Notes under the pieces: generated by a model
What the model saw: only the letters and a program-made list of their open reading frames with translations
Databases searched by the model: none
What the model was told of the DNA's origin: nothing
Part shown: positions 16,225 to 26,888 of the stretch, piece by piece
How the letters are laid out: each line of letters begins with the position of its first letter
Position numbering within the stretch: position 1 is the stretch's first letter
NCBI GenBank assembly: GCA_035645695.1
Contig: DASQMC010000037.1
Span: 1-64,000 of the forward strand
Source: JAIVJZ01 sp035645695
Lineage (GTDB): Bacteria > Acidobacteriota > Blastocatellia > Pyrinomonadales > Pyrinomonadaceae
Length of the DNA stretch: 64,000 nt
Direction of reading: 5' to 3'
Made by a program: the position numbers and the translations under genes

Positions 16225-17595
16225 GTGTCAGAGACGACCCCGATTGATGGCGCGACGGTTCCACCGCACGACAGGCCGATGGGTTTCCCGGCCTGCCCGG
16301 TCTGCGGGCGTGAGTCGAAAGACGAGTTGACGCCGTTCGACGCGCTCGACGAGTGGCTGCGCGCTCTCGTGTCGGCGAACGCTCCGGCGGGGCAGTTCGT
16401 GAGCGTGGTGTGCCTGCGTTGCGTGGAGATGTTCGAGCGGGCGCGTACCCAACTCAAGGCCGATGCCGTCATCTTCGAGCAGGGCGGCCTCGTCCTGCCG
16501 ACGCCGCTCAGGCTCGGCGCGGACGACCGCTTCACGGGACGCGGCGTGACCATCGCCTTCCTCGATTCCGGTTTCTACAAACACCCCGACCTGACGACGC
16601 CCGACAACCGCATCCTCGCCTATCACAGCATCGTGCCCGACAACAAGACCTCTCTGGAGACGAGCGACCCGGCGAGTTGGCACGGCATGATGACCTCGGT
16701 CGTGGCCGCCGGGAACGGCTCGCTCTCGAAAGGCTTTTACCGCAGCATCGCGCCGGAAGCGAACGTTGTGCTCGTGAAACTCGCCACTTCCGGTCGCATC
16801 TCGGAACGCAACATTCAGGACGGCCTCGAATGGGTGCTCGCGCACCGCGACGAGTACAAGATTCGCATCGTCAACATCTCGGCGGGCGGCGACGATGACG
16901 AATCTTATCTCACGAACGAGTTGTCGCAGACCGTGGAGCGCGCGGTCAAAGAGGGCTTGATCGTCGTCTGCGCGGCGGGTAACGCAGGCCAGATGCCGGG
17001 GCATCCGGTGTTGCCCCCGGCGAGCGCGCCCGCCTCTATAACCGTCGGCGGCCTCGACGATCAGAACTCGCTCGACCGCGCCCGTCGCGGCATGTATCGC
17101 TCATCCTACGGCCCGACCGTTGACGGCCTGCAAAAGCCCGAAATCATCGCGCCCGGCATCTGGGTTCCCGCGCCGATCCTACCGCACACGCCCACCGCCG
17201 ACGAGGCCGAACTCTATGCCACGCTCGACAAGGCGGCCGACGAAGACCTGCACGCCATCATCGAAGCGCACGCATCGGTGGACAAAGACCTCTACAACGC
17301 GCGCGAACTGCGCACCTCGCTGCTGCGCCACCTCATCACGATCAAACTCCACGAGGGCGACGTGATCAGCGAGCATTACAAGTACGTTGACGGCACGTCG
17401 TTCGCCGCGCCCATCGTCTCGTCGATCATCGCCTGTATGCTCGAAGCCAACCCGCAACTCAAGCCGCAACAGGTCAAGCGCATTTTGATCGACACGGCCG
17501 AGCGACTTCCCGGCATCGAGATCGACCGGCAGGGCTGGGGCGGCGTTGCGCCGCGCCGCGCCGTCGAACTCGCGCTCATGCTGAAATCAGTTTAA
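16225..17595 (+). CDS. S8 subtilisin-like protease with N-terminal Cys4 motif
   Basis: A 456-residue serine protease with no signal peptide, so probably cytoplasmic. Catalytic residues: Asp114 (AFLDSGFYKHPDL), His153 (SWHGMMTSV) and Ser392 (DGTSFAAPI), with the oxyanion Asn in CAAGNAG. The first 70 residues hold two Cys pairs (CPVC at 24-27, CLRC at 63-66), which look like a zinc-binding module. The start is GTG at 16225 after CAAG. The substrate is unknown; the next gene encodes an oxygenase-like protein on the same strand 214 bases on. Confidence 0.9.
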   Translation: MSETTPIDGATVPPHDRPMGFPACPVCGRESKDELTPFDALDEWLRALVSANAPAGQFVSVVCLRCVEMFERARTQLKADAVIFEQGGLVLPTPLRLGADDRFTGRGVTIAFLDSGFYKHPDLTTPDNRILAYHSIVPDNKTSLETSDPASWHGMMTSVVAAGNGSLSKGFYRSIAPEANVVLVKLATSGRISERNIQDGLEWVLAHRDEYKIRIVNISAGGDDDESYLTNELSQTVERAVKEGLIVVCAAGNAGQMPGHPVLPPASAPASITVGGLDDQNSLDRARRGMYRSSYGPTVDGLQKPEIIAPGIWVPAPILPHTPTADEAELYATLDKAADEDLHAIIEAHASVDKDLYNARELRTSLLRHLITIKLHEGDVISEHYKYVDGTSFAAPIVSSIIACMLEANPQLKPQQVKRILIDTAERLPGIEIDRQGWGGVAPRRAVELALMLKSV

Positions 17596-17604
17596 CTATT
17601 CCGA

Positions 17605-17705
17605 AGCCCCTTTCAAGGGGGCGAAAGATTTATAGCCCACGGCGCAAGCCGTGAGGATTCCGCTACCAGGACGCGCGAAGCCCTTCACGGGGCTGAAGCC
17701 GTAAC
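17605..17705. repeat. REP-like cluster of small hairpins
   Basis: Three short palindromes in a row: GCCCCTTTCAAGGGGGC, CACGGCGCAAGCCGTG and GCCCTTCACGGGGC, separated by about 15-30 bases. This is typical of REP elements mobilised by RAYT transposases; no such gene is in the window. Confidence 0.65.
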
Positions 17706-17809
17706 TCCGTTCACGCTTATATCGCACTTCCTAACGAAGCGCGACGCACCTCTCAAACACATGCAACCGGCAAACGGCAACTGATCGCTAACAACCCGCA
17801 GCCTTGCTT

Positions 17810-19213
17810 ATGAAACTCAACCCCGAAACCATCCTCAAACGCCGCCCCTATCTTCGCCTCTCTCTCAATTCAAGCGACGAAGTGCAGGTGTCTGCGAACG
17901 GCAGGACGCTCAAGTGCGGCCTGCACGCGCTCGTCATACTCGAACTGTTTTCCCGGCCGCTTTCAATCGCCGATGCGATCCGGCAACTCGGCGCGCGTTA
18001 TGCCGCACATGAACGCGTCGCGGCAATCGCCACGCTCTTTCGCCTACATGAAGGCGGCGTGCTGCGGGACGCTTCCGCGCGCGACGAACCGACGGGCACG
18101 GCGAAGGATTCAAACACGGAGACGGCGGCGCGCACTTCCGGCGTGGTGGCGGCGGCGGGCGACGAGATCATCGAAAATCTCGCTGCGGCGGCGGGCGACG
18201 AAGTTATTGAAAATCTCGCCGCGGATGAAATCTACTTCGAGTGCGCACTCGACGACGACGGGGTGCGTTCTCTCATCCCTTACCGCGAGCGCGTTGAGCG
18301 TGCGGGGAGGTTGGAGGAGCGTCAGACCGCGTCGCTCGATGCGCTCGAAATCAACCCGCGCGTCGCGCTGCAAACGGGCGAAGATGCGCCCGCGCGCCTC
18401 TCTGCGCGACTTCAATTTCTCGATCATTTTTCGCCGCGCCGCCCCGTAGTCTGGGTCGAAGATGCGGGCACGAAGACGCTCGCCCCCTACTGGCTTACGC
18501 CGGAGCAGGCGCAGTTGGTCGAACACCTCCGGTCGGGAACAGCCACGCCCGCCGAACTTGAGAGGGAAGTCGTCGCGCGGTTTCGGCAGGCGCGGATTTT
18601 AATCGCGCCTGCGGAGGAAGCAGCGCGCGCGGACGCGTGGCGACGCACCTGCGAAGAGTTACGGGACGATCTGCAAAACAGCCGGTACGCGGTGCTGCGC
18701 AAGATCATCCATCCTCTGCAACTGGCGGCCTTGCGCCGCTACTTCCGCGCGCTCGACGCGAGCGGCCGTCTCAAGGCGAGCAGCAACAGGCACTACGCGC
18801 ACCACCGCCGCTCGATATATGACGAAGAGACGGCGCGCTTCGTGCAGGGGCAAATCACCGCGCTCGTCAATCGCATCACGCCCGCGCCGGTGCGGCCTTC
18901 CCACTGTCAGGTCTCCGTCTATCAACCCGGCGCGTTTTTGCGTCGCCACAAGGATCAGCCGCAGTATGTCTGGAACCTCTCGCTCGTCGTGGACGCCGAG
19001 CCGGAGTTGGAGGAGCGGCGCGCGTGGCCGATCTGCGTTGAGGTGGAAGGGCAGACGCGAGAGGTGCGACTGGAGATCGGCGACGCCGTGCTTTATCGCG
19101 GCTCGGAGTTCACACACTGGCGCGACGTGCTGCCCGGCGGTCAATCCGTCACGCTGCTGTTCTGTTTCTTCTCACCCGCAGATGAAGAAGAAACGATGAA
19201 GGAGGAACGATGA
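17810..19213 (+). CDS. 2OG-Fe(II)-oxygenase-like protein with N-terminal winged-helix-like domain
   Basis: A 467-residue protein. The C-terminal ~170 residues resemble prolyl-hydroxylase-type oxygenases: iron ligands His380 and Asp382 (RRHKDQPQYVWNLSLVVD) and His436 (EFTHWRDVLPGGQSVTLLF). The basic residue that usually binds 2-oxoglutarate after the last His is replaced by Gln, so activity is uncertain. The first ~85 residues (LKRRPYLRLSLNSSDEVQVS, SRPLSIADAIRQLG) resemble a PqqD/RRE-like winged helix; this is tentative. ATG 17810 was chosen over TTG 17804. The last residues (EEETMKEER) are read from the adjacent repeat. Confidence 0.72.
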   Translation: MKLNPETILKRRPYLRLSLNSSDEVQVSANGRTLKCGLHALVILELFSRPLSIADAIRQLGARYAAHERVAAIATLFRLHEGGVLRDASARDEPTGTAKDSNTETAARTSGVVAAAGDEIIENLAAAAGDEVIENLAADEIYFECALDDDGVRSLIPYRERVERAGRLEERQTASLDALEINPRVALQTGEDAPARLSARLQFLDHFSPRRPVVWVEDAGTKTLAPYWLTPEQAQLVEHLRSGTATPAELEREVVARFRQARILIAPAEEAARADAWRRTCEELRDDLQNSRYAVLRKIIHPLQLAALRRYFRALDASGRLKASSNRHYAHHRRSIYDEETARFVQGQITALVNRITPAPVRPSHCQVSVYQPGAFLRRHKDQPQYVWNLSLVVDAEPELEERRAWPICVEVEGQTREVRLEIGDAVLYRGSEFTHWRDVLPGGQSVTLLFCFFSPADEEETMKEER

Positions 19214-19412
19214 ACGATGAAGTAGAAGACGGAAGACGGAAGTCGGAAGTCAGGAGTTAGGTGAGCGCGTGGGTTATTCCGGCTCCTGCATTCTGACCGC
19301 TGTTTCCTGACTTCTGACTCCCGCATTCCTCCTCCTGTCTCCCGCTTTCAGTTCATCGTTCATCGTTCCTACTTCATCGTTCCTATTTCATCGTTCCTCC
19401 CTCATCGTTTAT
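19190..19412. repeat. Long word-repeat region, family A and variants
   Basis: The left part (GAAACGATGAAGGAGGAACG, then GACGGAAGACGGAAGTCGG) is answered on the right by CTTCTGACTCC-type and TTCATCGTTCCTACTTCATC-type words repeated several times. The right arm has more copies than the left. It begins inside the oxygenase-like gene and forms most of the gap before the next one. Confidence 0.8.
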
Positions 19413-19500
19413 CTTATGCGGTGGACACGCCCGCACGCTTTGTGCCACAATTCCCGCTCAACAAACACGCGAATTAAAATCAAATTTTGAGAGGAACACT

Positions 19501-19770
19501 ATGGCAGAAAACGAGAACGCTTTAGGCGCGGCGGAATCACAGGGCGGCGGAAGCGATGCGGCCGCGACGAGCGCGCCGATGGCCGGAGACGCCGCCGATG
19601 CCGCGCCCGCGAGCACGGAAGAGATCACTTATCACGCCGTCGAAAAAGACGGGCAGGTGACCGCCCTCTGGGAGATGCAGGGGCGCAAGCACCTCCGCAC
19701 CATCGACCCGCGCTCACGACAGGGACAGGAAATTCTTCGTCTCTACACCACCGAGCACCACGACGAATAG
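19501..19770 (+). CDS. Small acidic hypothetical protein
   Basis: An 89-residue protein with a disordered Ala/Gly/Asp-rich first half and a compact second half (EEITYHAVEKDGQVTALWEM, HLRTIDPRSRQGQEILRLYT). GAGAGGAAC lies upstream of the ATG. It has no cysteine, signal peptide or known motif. It is unlike a classical RiPP precursor although it follows an oxygenase-like gene. Confidence 0.7.
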   Translation: MAENENALGAAESQGGGSDAAATSAPMAGDAADAAPASTEEITYHAVEKDGQVTALWEMQGRKHLRTIDPRSRQGQEILRLYTTEHHDE

Positions 19771-19779
19771 CCTTGAAGT

Positions 19780-19916
19780 CGTAAATCGTGAATCGTGAAT
19801 CGTAAATAGAAGAAAGCAGGTTTATTCTATTTACGATTCACGATTCACGATTTACGGCTTTTGAATCTATTTACGATTCACGATTTACGGCTTTTGAATC
19901 TATTCACGATTTACTT
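19780..19916. repeat. Word-repeat palindrome, AATCGTGA word
   Basis: A perfect 32-base inverted repeat (19780-19811 with 19825-19856; CGTAAATCGTGAATCGTG) with a 13-base loop. Two more partial copies of the right arm follow (ATTTACGATTCACGATTTAC). It lies between convergent genes and closely matches the element at 54988-55073. Confidence 0.92.
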
Positions 19917-19918
19917 TC

Positions 19919-20872
19919 TTATCCCGTCACTAAATTCCTTCCCTCGCCTCTGACGAACGCTTCCATGTTGTCTATGAGTTGATCGGCGAGCGCCTGCATG
20001 GCCTCAAGGCTCGCCCATGCGACGTGAGGCGTGACGACGAGGTTCGGCAGGTCGAGTTCGACGAGCGCGCTCTCGCCCGCGCGCGGCGGCTCGCGATTGA
20101 GGACATCCACGCCCGCGCCCGCGATCACGCCCGCCGAGAGCGCTTCAACCAGCGCGTTTTCATCCACCACGCCGCCACGCGCGCAATTGATCAACACGGC
20201 CGACCGTTGCATCAGGGCGAGTTCCGCCGCGCCGATGAGGTTTCGCGTCTCGTCGTTGAGCGGCGTGTGCAGCGTGATGATGTCGCTCTCGCGCAAGACT
20301 TCCGCGAAAGGCGTGCGCCCTTCGCGCGCGCGGCTCGCGTCCTTGTGTTCGGCGACGAGCGTGCGCATGCCGACGGCGCGCGCGAGACGCTCGACCGATT
20401 GGCCGAGCGCGCCGTAGCCGATGACGCCGAGCGTGGAGTCGTGCAGATCGCGGATCGGATGAGTGAGCAGGCAGAACTGCTGTGCGCGCTGCCACGCGCC
20501 CGCGCGCAGGTCGCGCTGATAACTCAAGAGGTTGCGGCGCAACGCGAGTATCAGCATGAGGACGTGTTCGGCCAGCGTATGCACCGCGTAGCCGCGTACG
20601 TTCGAGACGCTGACGCCGCGCTCGCGACAACTCTTGAGGTCGATGTTGTCCGTGCCCGTCGCCGCGACCGCGATCAACTTGAGCGCGGGCAGCCGCGCAA
20701 GTTCCGCATCCGTGATCCTGACCTTGTTGACGACGGCGATGCTCGCCCCCGCGAGACGCTCGACGACTTCACGGGGAAGCGTCTCGTCGTATTCGCGCCA
20801 CTCATGCGCAAAGGCGGGCGGCCTGATTTCAGCGCGCAGCGTGTTGCGATCCAGAAAGACGATTCGTTCCAT
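19919..20872 (-). CDS. D-2-hydroxyacid dehydrogenase (glycerate dehydrogenase-like)
   Basis: A 317-residue NAD(P)-dependent reductase. The Rossmann motif is GVIGYGALG (about 149-157), the catalytic Arg lies in INCARGGVVDENALV, the Glu in VDVLNREPP and the His in VVTPHVAWAS. It has no ACT domain, unlike serA at the left edge. Closest in layout to hydroxypyruvate/glycerate dehydrogenases, but the substrate cannot be fixed from sequence. It may be transcribed with the transporter upstream at 20903-22423. Confidence 0.87.
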   Translation of the reverse strand: MERIVFLDRNTLRAEIRPPAFAHEWREYDETLPREVVERLAGASIAVVNKVRITDAELARLPALKLIAVAATGTDNIDLKSCRERGVSVSNVRGYAVHTLAEHVLMLILALRRNLLSYQRDLRAGAWQRAQQFCLLTHPIRDLHDSTLGVIGYGALGQSVERLARAVGMRTLVAEHKDASRAREGRTPFAEVLRESDIITLHTPLNDETRNLIGAAELALMQRSAVLINCARGGVVDENALVEALSAGVIAGAGVDVLNREPPRAGESALVELDLPNLVVTPHVAWASLEAMQALADQLIDNMEAFVRGEGRNLVTG

Positions 20873-20902
20873 AGTTCACCGTAACAGCGCGAGCTTTAAA
20901 AG

Positions 20903-22423
20903 TCAGCGCAATAAGGGCACGATCAGGCGCACGGCCGCGACGATGACGAGGACGCCGACCACGTCGAGCAGCAGTCCGTAGCGAATCATGCGCATGAGCG
21001 GGATGTAGCCCGACCCGTAGACGATGGCGTTGCAGGGCGTCGAGACGGGAAGCATGAATCCGAGGCTCGCGCCCATCGTCGCGCCGAGGGCGGGTTCGAG
21101 CGGGTCCGCGCCGACAGCGCGCGAGATGGCGATGACGACGGGGACGACCATGTTGGCCGAGGCGGTGTTCGAGGTGGCTTCCGAGGTGAGCGTTGCGACG
21201 AGCGTCGAGGCGAAGAGCAGCGAGAGGCCGCCCGTGATCGGCAGGTGCTTCGTCAATCCGTAACCGATGGCCTCGGCGAGTCCCGTCTGAAACGAGAGCA
21301 CGCCGAGCGCGAAGCCGCCGCCGTACAAGAGCACCACGCCCCAGTCGATCTTCACCGCTTCGTCCCAGGTGATGGCGCGTTCGCCCTGTCGGTCGCCCGG
21401 CAACAGAAACAACAGCACCGCGCCCGCGACCGCCGCCACCGCTTCCGGCACGCGCCGGTTGATCGATTGATAAATCTCGCTGCGGTCGCCCGCCGTGAGC
21501 GCGATGATGCCGGGCACGATCCAGAGCGCGACGGTCGCCAGAAACGCGACGAGAGTTGACTTCTGACCGCGCGTCCAAGCGCCGAGCCGCGCGCGTTCGC
21601 GCTTGAGCATCTCGCTGCTGCCCTCGATCTCTTTGACGCCCGCGCGGCACAGCGCGTTCAGGTAAAAGCTGAGGTAGAGAAAGAGGATGATGACGACCGG
21701 CACGCCGATCATCGCCCACTTGAAGAAGGGAAACTCGACGCCGAGGAGTTGGCGTATGAAGCCGAGGCCGATCACGTTCGGCGGCGTGCCGATGGGCGTG
21801 GCGAGTCCGCCGATGGAGGCCGCGAACGCGGTCATCAGCATCAGGCCGGTCGCATAGCGACGGTTGATTTTGCTCCCGCCCTCCCCCTCGTTATCGAAGA
21901 GGAAGGCGAGTATCGCCATGCCGATAGCGAACATCATGGCGGTCGTCGCCGTGTTGGAAATCCACGCCGAGAGGAAGGCCGTCACCGCGCCGAAGGCGAC
22001 GAGTATCCGCCCCGGTCGTGCGCCGACCCACTTGATAGAGAGCACGCCGAAGGCGAGCCGCCTGTCCAGCCGGTGAAGAAAGATCGCCCGCGCGATGATG
22101 AACGACCCGATGAAGAGAAACATCAGCGGATCGGCGAACGGCGCGAACACGTCGCGCGCCGGGGCGACGCGCATCACCACGCACGCCGCCGCGCCCGCGA
22201 GCGCCGTCGCCGGCAACGGCAGAGCCTCCGTCATCCACAGGATGACGACCGCCGCCATCACGGCGGCGAGCCGGTGCGCCTCCGGTTTCAGAGCGGGCAG
22301 CGGCAGGAGGAGCAGCAGGATGAAGACGGCTGGCGCAAGCACGAGTCCGGCGATGCGCCGCACGCGCTCGAAACGCGCCTCGCCTTCCGTAATCCGTTCG
22401 ACTACATCGATGTTTCTGGTCAT
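20903..22423 (-). CDS. DASS (SLC13) family sodium/anion symporter
   Basis: A 506-residue inner-membrane protein with about eleven hydrophobic segments. The two family SNT signatures are visible (AWISNTATTAMMFAIG and TSEATSNTASANMVVPVV), as is the GGLATPIGTPPNVIGLGF loop. Members import dicarboxylates or sulfate with sodium. The substrate is not clear. It precedes the 2-hydroxyacid dehydrogenase gene by 30 bases, suggesting organic acid use. Confidence 0.9.
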   Translation of the reverse strand: MTRNIDVVERITEGEARFERVRRIAGLVLAPAVFILLLLLPLPALKPEAHRLAAVMAAVVILWMTEALPLPATALAGAAACVVMRVAPARDVFAPFADPLMFLFIGSFIIARAIFLHRLDRRLAFGVLSIKWVGARPGRILVAFGAVTAFLSAWISNTATTAMMFAIGMAILAFLFDNEGEGGSKINRRYATGLMLMTAFAASIGGLATPIGTPPNVIGLGFIRQLLGVEFPFFKWAMIGVPVVIILFLYLSFYLNALCRAGVKEIEGSSEMLKRERARLGAWTRGQKSTLVAFLATVALWIVPGIIALTAGDRSEIYQSINRRVPEAVAAVAGAVLLFLLPGDRQGERAITWDEAVKIDWGVVLLYGGGFALGVLSFQTGLAEAIGYGLTKHLPITGGLSLLFASTLVATLTSEATSNTASANMVVPVVIAISRAVGADPLEPALGATMGASLGFMLPVSTPCNAIVYGSGYIPLMRMIRYGLLLDVVGVLVIVAAVRLIVPLLR

Positions 22424-22482
22424 GTGTGTTTGATATGCCGGGCGGCCTGTAGACTTCGCCGCGTGTTATACGCGTCGCGGCT

Positions 22483-23415
22483 TCAGGCCGCGCCGCCGCT
22501 TCGGCGTTCCAGAGCTGCGCGATCCCATTTCGCGAGGTTCGCCCCGGCCTCGTATGAACTTTGCAGAAACTCCAACAGCATGCGCTCCGGTTCGGCGGCC
22601 TTTCGCACCTCGTCGTAGGGCAGGACAAAGCCGCCTGTCTCCGGGTTGTAGAAGGCCGAGGCGGGCTTGATCGGCGTTTGCGGCAAGCCTGCGGGTTCCG
22701 GCGCGGTATAGGAATAGAAAGCGGGCATCTGGACGTTGCCGCTGCCGGGCCAGAAGCCGTGGCTGATCACTTCGTGCGAGTAGGCTTCGCGGGTGATGGA
22801 ATCCGCGCCCTCGCGCGCGGGCGCGGGGCGTCCCGAAAAGCGCGTCACGGCCAGGTCGAAACTTCCCCAGAAGAAGTGAACGGGGCTGACCTTGCCGATG
22901 AAGCCCGCGCGAAACTCCTTGAACACCCTGTCCGCGTGCGCGAGGATGCGCCAGAGACGGTTGGCGTAGACGGGGTCGTAAGAAGCGTGTTCGTAGTCTT
23001 CGGCGAAGGGGACGGGGTTCGGCAGTTCGTCGGGCACGGCGCGGATTTTAACCGGGAGACCCAGCGCGGCGAGCGTCTCCATCAACTCGCGGTAAAAATC
23101 GGCGACGGCGCGCGGCGCGAGTTCCAAACGCCTCGTTTCGCCGTCGCTGGTTCTGATGACGAGTTGATGAGCGATGAAGTCGAACTCGATCTCGAAGTTT
23201 CGCGTTCCGTGCGGGATGGCCGTCGTCGTCAGCCCGCGCGCCGAGACGTAGAGCGGCACTTGCCAGAAGTGGTTGACGCGCGGGCTTTGCACCAGCCGGA
23301 TTTTGCCTACGATCTGCGTCCACATGTGAAGCGTGGCGTAAGTGTCCGTCCATTCTTCGAGCGGCAGGCTCGGCCAAACTTCGGCGAGCGCTTCCGTCTC
23401 CTTTGAATCATTCAT
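22483..23415 (-). CDS. DUF5996 family protein
   Basis: A 310-residue cytoplasmic protein that opens WPSLPLEEWTDTYATLHMWTQ and contains HFWQVPLYVSARGLTTTAIP and SPVHFFWGSFDLAVTRFSGR, the recognisable DUF5996 pattern. The function is unknown. Conserved Trp, His and Asp residues suggest an enzyme, but I cannot name a reaction. Confidence 0.85.
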   Translation of the reverse strand: MNDSKETEALAEVWPSLPLEEWTDTYATLHMWTQIVGKIRLVQSPRVNHFWQVPLYVSARGLTTTAIPHGTRNFEIEFDFIAHQLVIRTSDGETRRLELAPRAVADFYRELMETLAALGLPVKIRAVPDELPNPVPFAEDYEHASYDPVYANRLWRILAHADRVFKEFRAGFIGKVSPVHFFWGSFDLAVTRFSGRPAPAREGADSITREAYSHEVISHGFWPGSGNVQMPAFYSYTAPEPAGLPQTPIKPASAFYNPETGGFVLPYDEVRKAAEPERMLLEFLQSSYEAGANLAKWDRAALERRSGGAA

Positions 23416-23587
23416 GTCCGAGCCTCCATTCGCGCCGCGCTCCGGTTCGCGGCGGGGATTTACAATTCTCGATCCATTCCGCGGCGTGCTACCCTACCAT
23501 GCGCCAAAACCGTTGATAAGCCATTTTTCGCCCCCCGCCGCAAGGCGACTACGGCGGGGCAACTCTATCCAACAGACAGGACTGAAC

Positions 23588-25112
23588 GTGAACAAACCTG
23601 AGACGGCCGTTGACGCGCGGGAGAAGATTACCGCCATGCCCCAAAGATTGTCGACCGGCAACAGCGGCCTCGACAGCATTCTGGAGGGCGGCTTTCCGTC
23701 CAACCGCCTGTACCTGATCGAGGGCGACCCCGGCACGGGCAAAACCACCCTCGCGCTGAAATTTCTGCTCGAAGGCGCGGCGAGCGGCGAGCGGGTGCTC
23801 TACGTCACGCTGTCGGAAACGAGAGAGGAGATCACGGACGTGGCCGCCTCGCACGGCTGGTCGCTCGACGGCGTAGACCTCTACGAACTGATTCCTTCCG
23901 CGGAGAGCCTCAAGACCGAGTCGCAATACACCATCTTTCACCCTTCGGAAGTCGAATTCACCGAGACGACGAGCGCCGTGCTCGGCGAGGTCGAGCGCAT
24001 CCAGCCGCGCCGCGTCGTCGTCGATTCGCTCTCGGAGATGCGGCTGCTCGCGCGCGACCCGCTTCGCTACCGGCGGCAGATACTCGCGCTCAAACAGTAT
24101 TTCGCGGGGCGGCAATGCACCGTGCTCCTGCTCGATGATCGCACCTCGACGGGAAGCGATTTGCAGGTGCGTTCCATCGCGCACGGCGTCCTCGAACTCG
24201 AACAGATCGCTCTGGATTACGGCGCGGAGCGGCGGCGCATGCGCGTCGTCAAACTGCGCGGCAGCCGCTATCGCGGCGGCTTCCACGATTTCAGGATCGA
24301 GACGGGCGGCGTCGTCGTCTACCCGCGTCTCGTGGCGGCCGAACACCGGCAGGAGTTCCCGCGCGAGATGGTCACGAGCGGCGTGGCGGAGTTGGACGCG
24401 CTGCTCGGCGGCGGGCTGGATCGCGGCACGAGCACGCTCATCCTCGGCCCGGCCGGTTCGGGTAAATCTTCGATTGCGGCGCAGTTTGCCGCGACGGCCG
24501 CCGAACGGGGCGAGCGCGCCGCCTCGTTCCTCTTCGACGAGGGCGTGAAGACTTACATATCGCGCGCCTCGGGGCTTGGCCGGGAGATGAAGGGACAGGT
24601 GGAGGCCGGGCACATGTCGCTGCAACAGATCGATCCGGCGGAACTGTCGCCCGGCGAGTTTGCGAACTCCGTGCGCAACGCCGTGGATCGAGACGGCGCG
24701 CGGGTCGTGGTCATCGACAGTCTCAACGGTTACTTGCAGGCGATGCCCGACGAGCGTTTCCTCACCGTGCAGATGCATGAATTGCTCTCCTACCTCAACC
24801 AGAAGGGCGTGGTGACGCTGCTCGTTCTGGCGCAGCACGGCTTCATGGGCGCGAACATGGGAACGCCCGTCGATGTGAGCTATCTGGCCGACACGGTATT
24901 GATGCTGCGCTTCTTCGAGGCGCGGGGCGAGGTGCGCCGCGCGATCTCGGTCGTCAAGAAACGCACCGGCTATCACGAGAGCACGATCCGCGAGATGCGC
25001 ATGTCGGCGGGCGGCATTGCCGTCGGCGCGCCGCTCAAAGATTTTCAGGGAGTGCTGACGGGCGTGCCGAGTTACAGCGTCGAGGCGTCGGCGTTGACGG
25101 AAAAGAGTGGCG

Positions 25113-25126
<14 letters not shown>
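23588..25126 (+). CDS. KaiC-like double-domain ATPase
   Basis: A 512-residue protein of two RecA/KaiC modules. Domain 1 has Walker A GDPGTGKTT (46-54) and the following TLSETREEI with paired glutamates; domain 2 has GPAGSGKSS (about 287-295) and LFDEGVKTY. KaiC-like proteins outside cyanobacteria often signal with histidine kinases; no kaiA or kaiB is present here, so a circadian role is not implied. The start is GTG 23588; ATG 23636 (MPQRLSTGNSG) is an alternative. It overlaps the next kinase gene by 14 bases. Confidence 0.9.
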
Positions 25127-26783
<1,657 letters not shown>

Positions 26784-26811
26784 GAGTTAGCGCGCGACGA
26801 AGTAATTGAAC

Positions 26812-26861
26812 CAAAGCCCGCGCCGCATGTAAGTTTTGACTTTCAGGCGGCGCGGGCTTTG
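26812..26861. terminator. Bidirectional terminator hairpin
   Basis: A perfect 15-base inverted repeat (CAAAGCCCGCGCCGC, 26812-26826, with 26847-26861) around a 20-base loop lies between the convergent kinase and NtrC-type genes. Confidence 0.85.
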
Positions 26862-26888
26862 TAGTTTCAGGACTCACGTTGTCGCCGG

